Below, piece by piece: positions 54,313-64,000 of a DNA stretch of 64,000 nucleotides. Made by a program: the position numbers and the translations under genes. The notes under the pieces are model-generated. The model searched no databases. It saw only the letters and a list, made by a program, of their open reading frames with translations, and was not told the origin of the DNA. Origin of the DNA: Spinacia oleracea (lineage: Eukaryota > Streptophyta > Magnoliopsida > Caryophyllales > Amaranthaceae); assembly GCF_020520425.1 (NCBI RefSeq), contig NC_079492.1:59705042-59769041 (forward strand), read 5' to 3'. Each line of letters starts with the position of its first letter. Positions within the stretch are counted from its first letter, which is position 1.

Positions 54313-55339
54313 TAATTTCAAAAACCCTGGAATTTGTAATTTCTGTTTGTTTTCTTTTGTTATTTTTCCTTGTCCTTTTTCGCAGCTTGGATCTTTCTGC
54401 TTTTATCAATACTGTTTATGGGGGTAGATTTTTCATTTTTGATTTTTTAATCATGTGTTGCATTTTAGGGTTTTACTTTCTGATTCTCAATTTGATCTGG
54501 GTTCCTAATTTATTTGTTTTTAATTTCAATTTTGTATTTATTTTTTTAATAATCAGAGAATTTCTTTGTGGTTGATTTATCTGTTTTAATTTGAGTGTTC
54601 TAAGCTGATGGCGTTGACGGTTGGTGTATTGGATTCTCGAAGTTCTCAAATTTTTCGAAATCAAGGTTTTTAGTTCATAGCTGTAGATAGGCAATGTTAA
54701 TTCATAAGCTAGGCTGATAGTAGAGTTTTACTATTGATTGAACAATTTGAATTAGGTTTATAATTTTCTCATGTAATTGTTGTATAGTACACTGATCAAT
54801 CTTTCGTTGTCGAATACCTGAAGTATAAATTGAATGGGGTTTTAAGTTATCGTGCTCGAGCTTCATTGCCCGAATGCCTATACTTACATACTTTTGGGTT
54901 ATGGTTTGAAATAGCCTTTCTTTTGTTTAGTAGAAAGATATAAGATGGTGCCAAATTAAGTTTTAAGTTATTGTGCTTGAACTTCATTGCCCTTATGAGT
55001 TACGAACATACATTCGGGTATTTGTAAATGTTCAAAATGGCCTTTCCTCCGTGTGATAACAAAATGTAAGATGGTGCTTTATAAAATTTCATGTTGTGTG
55101 TATGTGTGTAGATGTCCTGTAGAATGATTCAAAAGTGTGCTTATTTAGGCTTGTTATAAACTTATAATGGGCATTGTCTACTTATAGAGCTTGCAACTTG
55201 TTTAAACATTGTCTTCGAATGCAACTTTGTGACTAATGTTTTGCTCATGATGTGATTGCTTGACAACATTGTACCAATTACCCAACTAAAGTTCTGTTTG
55301 GTAGGGTGTTACGATTTTCCCATTTTGACATTTTAGGTC

Positions 55340-55793
55340 CTAGTGATGTAACATCTACAGGAACTAGTGACCAAAGTGGTCTTGATCGTGATAAAGATGG
55401 AGCCTATGTATGCGATCCATTAACTTGAAAAGCGAAAGGATTTTAATTGCAGAGTCTGAAACTGCTATTGAGAAGGGAAAGTCAACTTTGGTAAAGAAGA
55501 AATTAAGAAGAAGGAAAATCAACTTGAAAACATGTCTTTGAAGCTTGAGGAAATGGAAAGCTTTGCTTTTGGAACTAACTGTATATTAAGTGAGCTGCGA
55601 CAGCGGGTTAAAGACTTGGTTGACGAGACATCTAGGCTAGAGCTGCGGAAAACGAGCAGGAACTTTCTCGTGTAAAGCGTGATTTTGAGTCTCTGAAATC
55701 ATATGTCAGCAGTCTCATCAGTGTAAGAGAAACACTCATTTCGCCTGGGAAACAATTCCAAACTATTGAAAAGCTCTTTGAAAGGTTAGTATT
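55340..55793 (+). pseudogene. Captured coiled-coil protein fragment, frameshifted
   Basis: After an acceptor-like ttttag (about 55335) the frames encode, with shifts between them, ENMSLKLEEMESFAF, LSELRQRVKDLVDETSRLE, ELSRVKRDFESLKSYVSSLI and RETLISPGKQFQTIEKLFER, then a donor-like aggttagt. The heptad-like charged sequence is that of a long coiled-coil protein, such as a Golgi/TGN or myosin-like plant protein. The exact family is not certain. It is broken and cannot be expressed as one chain. Confidence 0.5.
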
Positions 55794-56787
55794 TGTTCAA
55801 TTCTTTACGTTAAGTGTAAAATTTGAATCCTTTTTTCCCCATTCAGCTTCATAGAGATGTTAAGCTTCTTGCCTCCTTCGTTATCATTTGTTGCTGTCAT
55901 CATGGATGAGTATCCGATTATATATTGATCATGGTTGATTGAAATTAAAATTTGTGACTGTTGCGCGTTCCTCTGATTGTTTGAATTTAGCATCAACTGA
56001 CATATTCAATTATGAAAATCTTTTTATTTGTATGCAATATCCTGAAATCTTAGATGTAAACGTATCTGCCGTGTCCTTGTTATAACTTTGGGATTCACTA
56101 AGGTTGAAAATCATCTCAATTTAAATCATAAATGTAGATGAAATAAGCTGTTGTTTTTTATTTTTGGTATAAGAAGATTTTGTTTTTGGTTCTTGGTATA
56201 TGATTTAAGGCTAGTTAGTTGTTAGGTCTTGCTTCCTTGTTTAACGGTTGTGGTTGTTCTAGTATATAGTGGATTTTTTCTGTTACATTGGAGTTTCACG
56301 AGCTAGATAAACGTTGATGTTCTTGATGTAATTAAACTTTGTTGTAATTTTATTCATTTCTTAAAATGATGTTATCTGTTGATTTAATTTACAGTATATC
56401 TTATTATCAAAGCATATCATGCTATACTTTTATACTTTGATGAATTATGATTCTGTCTTTCAATTATCCAGATGGATTGTTCATTTCTGAATTGGCAGAC
56501 CCGTAGTGACGCAAGAGAATAACTAGACTTGTTACTAAACATTTATTAAGGTAACATTCTCACATGTTTGAGATTTTTTTTTGTTTAATGTCTATATCAT
56601 TTCATTTGAAATCTAGAATCAATATCTTTTTGTTCCTAAATCCCATCTTACTCATCAATTTCTCCTCTGTTTCTTCTTCTATCTTCCTCAAAGCATCAAT
56701 CTCCCTCCTTTTCCACAGGTTTTCAGCTTTTTGATCTTTATTACTCAAACTAGAATATTCTTCAATTGACAGACTAATTCTTCCTGG

Positions 56788-57170
56788 GTTTTACTGATAA
56801 TAACCCTCGAATGATACACCTTCATTGCTCGATGATAAAGCCCTGATCTCAGCCAAAGCAAGAGATTCAGCAGCCTTAGCAGCATCCTCAAGCTTCTTGG
56901 CAACAACCCATCTCATTTCTATCACTTTAAGGCTTGTTTTTGTTTGCTCTACATCTGACATTGCCTTCAGAACTTCTGATCTAGCTGCTTCAGCTGTCTG
57001 CATAAACTAATCAGCCTCAAAATTCAACTCTCTAAGCTCTCTTGAGATAGCTAATGGGTTAAACGCTTCATTCCTAACATTCATTTCATGTCTACCTTCA
57101 TTGACAGCACTCGAAGGTTGCAGTTCAACTGAGGCTTTCTCCCTGTCCATTTTTTGCTGAGAGCCTCAAC
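56788..57170 (-). pseudogene. Captured WEB-family (DUF827) coiled-coil fragment
   Basis: On the minus strand one frame reads MDREKASVELQPSSAVNEGR, then FNPLAISRELRELNFEAD, a TAG stop near 57007, then AARSEVLKAMSDVEQTK and KKLEDAAKAAESLALAEIRA. The last block is the signature of WEB/DUF827 proteins, plant coiled-coil proteins of the blue-light chloroplast-movement group. It has no complete gene context and the reading frame is closed by stops on both sides. It lies in opposite orientation to the other fragments in this CACTA. Confidence 0.6.
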
Positions 57171-58424
57171 AGACTGTTACAATGGTGTATTGGTGACTGG
57201 AATTATAAAATTATAATTGCTTCCACTATAGCATTGATAGTCCTAGGAAACTACGTTGAGCAGCTTGGTATTGTGCGTATCGTAGAGACCCAGAAAAATA
57301 CAACGTTTCCTGGTATCTAGCAATCACTTTCTCTTTGGTTTAGATACTTGTGCTGCTGTCTCCTTTATTCTCTGATAAATTGACGGGTTGTTTCCTTTGA
57401 GAGACTTGAGTTTTAGACCCTCATCCCCTGTAACTAAAAGCTGAAATGAGTCCAGTTTTGAGATTGAAAAATGCGCTTGACTATGTAAGAGATGCAGATG
57501 CTGGAGCAAGTCTTTTTTGGAAAGAGTATAACTGGTGTTCAGTGGAGGGTGGACAGGCTTGTCGAAATTGGTTGTTTAGTTTGTATCCCTTGCGACTTTA
57601 AGTTGATATGCACATATATTAGGATTTTATCAGCCACACATAAAATAATTATCTGAAAACCATGAAAAGTCAGGTTTTGTTTCTTTTGGAACATTCAAGC
57701 TTACGAGTCAGAGAACCGAGGGCAGCTAAAGTCATGACCAACTTTTGTTGGTGAAAATTCCCTAGTATGCAAAATGGACAAATTGATTAAAATATTTGAT
57801 ATTTTGTTTTGTCCTGGCTTGTCCCTAATTGAAAAGCTGGAGTTCAAACAACTTGGTGGAATCAATTGATGGTGTCAAGCTATGAGTTGTGGATGACATC
57901 AGGTTATACAATAAATCCAGGTTCTGTCATCAATTTCAGCCACACATTGAAGAGCCACCTCCTTTGGCAAGCTCACTTGCCAATTTGGACTCATATATGA
58001 GTCTAGCGTGGTGAACTGTTGGAAACTTGGAATGAACCAATGAGGCAAGGTATCACTTGCCAGCCAGGTTCTCACTAAATTAGTGTGCGGTCTGACGTAA
58101 TGATTTGATGATATGTGGATATAACTTGCAAACTTGAGCTCAGCTTGTGAAGGATTCCCCTGACTAGTTTATTAATACTTGCATTAATGTGTCCGTATAC
58201 CAACCCAAAAGTGAATACCTGATTTCTGGAATAACTCTGTCATTTAAGGGTGGTTATGTGTCAATTTCCTTCTATTTCTTTGCTATAGAAAGGAGACTTG
58301 TCAATATTGTGTTCTTTACCTTTTATTTCGATTTTACTTGTTTTAAGTTGATAATGAAAATTTTGTTTTTTGGGTGGATTGGGAAATTGTATTTGTGTTT
58401 CTATTTACTCAACTTGCTGGGTGA

Positions 58425-58688
<264 letters not shown>

Positions 58689-58804
58689 TGAGTCTTTTTC
58701 ATGGGAGATTGTAACTTTATAAGTGCTTGTTCTAATCTTTTTAAATTGATGGTGGCATTTAACTGTCACTGTTCTGATGCTTTCAAAACAAACCAAATTT
58801 ATGG

Positions 58805-58916
<112 letters not shown>

Positions 58917-58959
58917 TAAATATAATTATAATTATAATTATGTTTTAGACCAAAGAACT

Positions 58960-60270
58960 ATATGACATTTTCAATCTATTTAAGCTAAAATGACATTTTC
59001 TCTCCCAACTTTGAACTTAAGAACCTAAGGATTCATTTTATATTTATTACATGTTTAATATGCATAGTTTTCACTTTATAAGACTAATTCCAATCTGTTT
59101 ATGCACATTTAACTCATTGGGTCGTTATAGGCCATATGTAGGCTAAAATGACATATTCGTTGCCAACTTTGAACTAAAGAACCTAAGGACTCATTTCAAA
59201 CTTATTACATGATTAATGTGCTTAGTTTTAAGTTTCCAATACTAATTTCAATCTATTTACGCACATTTAAGGCTCATTGGATCGTTATAGGTCATATTTA
59301 GGCTAAAATTACATTTTCGCTCCCAACTTTGAACTAAAGAACCTAGATACTCATTTTGGTTCTTTTGTTGATATTTGGGATCGAAAATGCCATTTTGGCC
59401 AAATATGACCTTTATCGAGCCAAATGAGCCTTTAGATGTGCATAAAGAACTTTAAATGAATCTTAGTAACCTCCAACTAAACATATGAAACAGAAAAAAG
59501 GTTTAGAAAGTGTCCTTAGGTTCATTTGTTGATATTTGGAATCGAAAATGCCATTTTGGGCCAAATATGACCTATATCGAGCCAAATGAGCCTTACATGT
59601 GCATAAAGAACTTGAAATGAATCTTAGTAACCTCTAACTAATCATATGAAACATAAAAAAGTTTAGAAAGTGGACTTAGGTTCATTTGTTGATATTTGGG
59701 ATCGAAAATGTCATTATGGGCCAAATATGACCTATATCGAGCAAAGTGAGCCTTAGATGTGCATAAAGAACTTGGAATGAATCTTAGTAACCTCTAACTA
59801 ATCATATAAATCATTAAAAAGGTTTAGAATGTGGAAATAGGTTCGTTTTTTGGTAGTTGGGATAGAAAATGCCATTTTTGGCCATAAATGGTGTATATCG
59901 ACCCAAATGACCCTTAGGCTTGCATAACGAACTTGAAATGAGTTTCATAAACATATAACTAATCATATGAATCATGAAAAAGGGTTAGAATGTGGAAATA
60001 GGTTCGTTTGTTTGTAGTTGGGATCGAAAATGCCATTTTTGGCCATAAATGACCTATATCGACCCAAATGACCCATAGTTGTGCATAACGAACTTGAAAT
60101 GAGTCTTATAAACATATATTAATCATGAAAAAGATTTAGAAAGTGTACTTAGATTCATTTGTGGATATTTGGGATCGAAAATGCCATTTTTGGCCAAATA
60201 TGATCTATATCGAGCTAAGTGAGCCTTAGATGTGCATAAAGAACTTGAAATTAATCTTAGTACACTCATA
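58960..60270. repeat. ~160-bp repeat array with an inverted first third
   Basis: Units containing gatcgaaaatgccatttt, ggccaaatatgacctatatc and gtgcataaagaacttgaaat recur about every 160 bases (starts near 59379, 59538, 59700, 59862, 60021 and 60174). The preceding 58960-59345 holds the same unit in reverse orientation (gctaaaatgacattttcgct, gcacatttaaggctcattgg). The array therefore changes direction near 59350 and could fold back. Confidence 0.85.
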
Positions 60271-60360
60271 AAGTTGTTTTCGCGACCAATATAATTTCTG
60301 TTTTCGCATATGAAACTTAATTTAATTTATTGGTTTGCATGTACGTTGTTCTTTTAAAGG

Positions 60361-60465
60361 TTTTCACAAATCCAAGGGAGAGGCCCTTCACCAAAGAGGA
60401 GTTGGATGAAGTTCGAGACAAGTGGGCTACTTACTTCAACGATTGTGAATTACCCTCAGTGTAAT
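60361..60465 (+). pseudogene. Captured terminal exon, unidentified
   Basis: After an acceptor-like ttttaaag the frame encodes FTNPRERPFTKEELDEVRDK and ATYFNDCELPSV, ending in TAA. It reads like a genuine C-terminal exon, but I do not recognise the family. It is the last coding-like segment before the CACTA subterminal repeats. Confidence 0.45.
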
Positions 60466-60711
60466 AATTAGAGCAGGCTTGTAGTTTTTCGTGACTCTTA
60501 CATTATTTTGTTATTTATCGATTTAATTAATTACATTTGAATTAATTCGGAAATATTATTGGAAATTTGAAATTTATATCATTTTTGAGGAATGTCAAGA
60601 TGATGTTTGGTGAAACAGTATTCTATAAATTATAATGCAAAATTTTATATTGCAAAATATCAGGAATTATATTGCAGATTTTGTTTTTTTTAAAAAAAAA
60701 AAAAATAACTC

Positions 60712-60995
60712 AAAAAGTTGCCCTTTTTTGCAACAAGAGCAACTTATGTGAAGCTTATAAGTTGCCCTTGTTTCAAACAAGAGCAACTTATGTGAAACTT
60801 ATAAGTTGCCCTTGTATGCGACAAGGGCAACTTATAAGTTTCACATAAGTTTCCCTTGTTGCAAACAAGGGCAACTTATAAGATTATAAGTTGCCCTTGT
60901 TAAAGGCAACCTTTGATAATTTCACAAAAGTGACCCCCCCATATGTTGCCCTTGCAATTGGCAACCTATAAGCCTATTTTAAGGGCAACCTATAA
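60712..60995. repeat. CACTA subterminal repeats, right end
   Basis: At least six copies of aagttgcccttgtt or its complement in alternating orientation, some forming short hairpins (ttgcccttgttgcaaacaag-type). The left end carries fewer copies (53903-53958). These are the likely transposase-binding sites. Confidence 0.8.
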
Positions 60996-63900
60996 GGTTT
61001 TTTCCTCTAGTGAGTGGTGGCAACGGAGGAGCTTAGAGCCCAGAGATTTGAGAGTGGATTGACTATGGACTTGCAACTAATGCTTGCTGGAGAGACCTTT
61101 ACATCTCTTGACACCCTATATGGAAAAGCTGCCCATTTGTATGGTCTGCAGCAAAGGAAAAATGGAATTGGTGAAAAGAGGAAGGATGTTGGTAACCATA
61201 ACCAAGGTGGTGGCCAGCAGAATCAAGGGAACTTTAAGAAAAACATAGGAAACAACCATTTCCAGTTTAGGGGAAACCAGGGAGGAAACAGGAACAACTT
61301 CCACAATAACAATGGAGATAGGAATCAATCTGCAGGGAATGGAACAAGAGTCTATGAGTGTAGACGTTGCCATACTAATCACCCAGGTCGAGACTGTAAT
61401 GGAAACCAAGTTGTCTGTAGGTTTTGTGAGAAGCTAGGCCATAGAGAATTTGAGTGTTGGGCCAAGAATGGGAAACCCAACCAAGGCAACCAAGGCAACC
61501 GCCAGAACAACAACCGGAATAACCAAAACCGGAATGGAGGGAACAATGGTGGAAACCAAAGAGGTAACCAGAGTGGTAATAATGGCAATAATGGCCAGGG
61601 TAATGGAAAGCCCGGAGGGAACTATCAGCAGAATGGGAACCGAAATGCCAATGGAAATGCCAATGGAGGTGGTTATAACAAGGGAGTTTCCCAAGGAAAG
61701 CTGAATGTGATCACTAGGCAGGAAGCCGAAAACTCGTCTGACGTCTTAGCTGGTACTTTTTCTATTAACTCCATTTTAGTTAAAGTACTATTTGATTCTG
61801 GTGCGACTTATTCATTTATATCAAAGGGTATCTTAGAGAAGTTAGGATTGAAAGAACCTGAAGAGATAGAAGTACCTATAGTGATATCAACCGGTGAGAT
61901 CGTGAAATGCACCAAGATCCATAAGAATGTACCTTTAACCATAGCCAAGACCATATTCTTGTCTAGCCTAATTGAGTTTGAGTTAGGAGATTTAGATGTG
62001 ATTTTGGGAATGGACTGGTTGGCCATGTTCAAATCTAAGATTGACTGTGAGAAGCAGAAGATTCACTTGAAGTCTAGTCTAGGAAAGGTTGTATCGTATC
62101 GCTGTTTTGGGAAGCATAGGAGTGTAGGAATCGTCACGACAATGGAACTCGTGAAGTTAATACACAAAGGGAACCTTGTTTTCTTATGCAATGTAAGAGA
62201 CCTAGACCATGTAATGAAAGAGCAACCAGGGGATATTGCAGTGGTGAGTGAATTCCTGGACGTGTTTCCGGAAGAGATCCCGGGAATGCCGCCCAATCGA
62301 CCAATCGATTTTACCATAGATTTAGCACCCGGAACTGCACCTATCTCGAAAGCCCCATACCGGATGGCTCCAGCAGAAATGAGTGAGTTAAAAGGTCAAC
62401 TTAAGGAATTGCTAGAGAAAGGTTATATTAGACCAAGTGCATCACCTTGGGGAGCGCCAGTCTTGTTTGTGAAGAAGAAGGACGGTAGTATGAGACTCTG
62501 TATAGACTATAGGGAGCTCAATAAGGTCAAAATCAAGAATAAGTATCCTTTGCCTAGGATAGATGATCTATTTGACCAGTTGAAAGGAGCGGGAATGTTT
62601 TCAAAGATTGACTTGAGGTCAGGTTATCATCAGTTGAGAATCGCAGAGCACGATATACCAAAGACTGCATTTAGGACTAGATACGGTCATTATGAGTTCA
62701 CAGTTATTTCATTTGGGTTAACCAATACACCTGCAATCTTTATGGACTTAATGAACCAAGTATTCCATGCATTCTTGGACAAGTTTGTAGGGGTTTTCAT
62801 AGATGATATTCTGGTCTACTCTAAGAATGAGGAGGATCATGCGGAACACTTAAGGTCAGTGTTGAGTACCCTAAGAGACAATCAGTTGTACGCCAAATTC
62901 TCGAAGTGTGAATTCTGGCTGGAAAGAGTTGCGTTCTTAGACATTTTGTATCTAAGGAAGGAGTTGCAGTGGATCCTGCAAAGATAAAAGCTGTTAGTGA
63001 GTGGCCTACACATAAGAGTGTCACCGATATTCGAAGTTTTCTTGGTTTAGCGGGTTATTATAGACGCTTTTTGCAAGACTTTTCTAGAATCGCCAAACCA
63101 ATGACAACCTTGATGAAGAAAGAAGCGAAGTTTGAGTGGAATGACCAGTGTGAGGAAGCGTTCCAAGCCTTAAAGACGCGATTGATAACCGCGCCAGTGT
63201 TAACTTTGCCAGATGAGAGCGGTACTTGTGATGTATATAGTGATGCCTCTAAGAATGGTTTAGGGTGTGTGTTGATGCAGAACGGGAAAGTGATTACGTA
63301 TGCATCGAGGCAGTTGAAGCCATATGAATCCAATTACCCTACCCATGATTTAGAATTAGGCGCCATAGTGTTTTCATTAAAGATATGGAGACACTATCTA
63401 TATGGTGTGAAATGTAGGATATTCATGGATCATAAGAGCTTGAAGTACATTTTCACACAAAAGGACCTAAATATGCGCCAACGAAGGTGGTTGGAGTTAA
63501 TCAAGGACTATGATCTGGATATTCAATACCATGAGGGAAAAGCCAATGTAGTTGCAGATGCCTTGAGTAGGAAATCAAGTCATGGTGTGAATGCGTTACG
63601 TTAGTAGTTGCTAACGAGCTGTGTAAGGACATGCAACGACTAAATCTAGAAATAGTGAGTGGAGAATGCCTTGAGGGTATGATGAATGCCTTAACCATCC
63701 AATCGTCAGTATTTGATGAAATTAGGAAGAATCAGGCTGGTGATGTTAAGTTAGAGCGGATCAAGGAAAAGATTTCGCAAGGAAAAGAGATTGATTTTAA
63801 GATCCACGAAGATGGAAGTTTGAGGTATAAAGGACGATGGTGCATACCTCAAAAGTGTAGTGAACTAAAGGAAAAGTTGATGAGAGAAGGTCACAATACA

Positions 63901-64000
63901 CCATATTCTGTTCACCCGGGAGGTGACAAGCTGTATAAGGATATAAAAAAGGTCTATTGGTGGCCAAGGATGAAAAATGAAGTGGCTGAATTCGTGGCAA

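Noticed and set aside
54165..54575. 136-codon frame including a hydrophobic stretch suggesting a membrane protein
   Set aside because: The hydrophobic part lies beyond a good splice donor (about 54312) and is T-rich intron-like sequence.

Overview
This is plant nuclear DNA. The genes have introns with GT-AG borders, the background is AT-rich, and almost every recognisable segment is a plant transposable element: L1-type LINEs, Ty3/gypsy and Ty1/copia-like LTR elements, CACTA, Mutator-like (MULE), Harbinger/Tourist and Stowaway elements. The element families suggest a dicot, perhaps Caryophyllales/Amaranthaceae such as a spinach relative. That taxonomic guess is inference from familiarity with the repeats and was not tested. 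There are no prokaryotic features, no rRNA or tRNA genes and no CRISPR.

Layout. 1-2558 is the 3' part of a decayed LINE. 2559-4903 is anonymous sequence with a solo LTR (2904-3902, TSD cacac). 4928-15644 is a second, decayed LINE. It is split by a 4.2 kb non-autonomous CACTA element (7095-11325, TSD att) and by a second solo LTR of the same family as the first, in opposite orientation (13944-15319, TSD ctact). 16742-23142 (minus) is the only sizeable host-type gene: a FAR1/FHY3-related gene in five exons, with a frameshift and no visible FAR1 DNA-binding domain. Its introns hold a Stowaway MITE and a MULE-type MITE. 25093-27668 is a small Ty1/copia-like non-autonomous element whose 5' LTR was later hit by a Harbinger MITE carrying about 0.9 kb of AT-rich microsatellite. 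27890-28445 is a palindromic MULE MITE with a 9-bp TSD.

28797-40308 is a complete, very young Ty3/gypsy Tat-lineage element. Its 425-bp LTRs differ at one base and its TSD is gtttg. It has an intact 1917-codon gag-pol on the plus strand. On the minus strand, between pol and the 3' LTR, it has an apparently intact six-exon gene of 989 codons with its own TATA box. This antisense spliced gene is the most interesting system in the window.

40762-43409 is a 2.6 kb MULE with a 9-bp TSD, nested in an older inverted-repeat element and filled with a degenerate TTAACTAATT array. 43790-46200 looks like a multi-exon gene remnant. 46430-48510 is unassigned repeat-like DNA.

48511 to the window end is a second, decayed Ty3/gypsy element with a 3 kb LTR and an extra ORF between the primer site and gag. 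Its gag is split by a 7.1 kb CACTA element (53889-61012, TSD agt). That CACTA carries fragments of several unrelated host genes (an OPR-type reductase exon, a WEB/DUF827 coiled-coil fragment, another coiled-coil fragment and an unidentified terminal exon) and a complex array of ~160-bp repeats.

The genes do not form a pathway. The window is best read as a nested record of transposition around one decaying FAR1-type gene, itself a domesticated MULE transposase.
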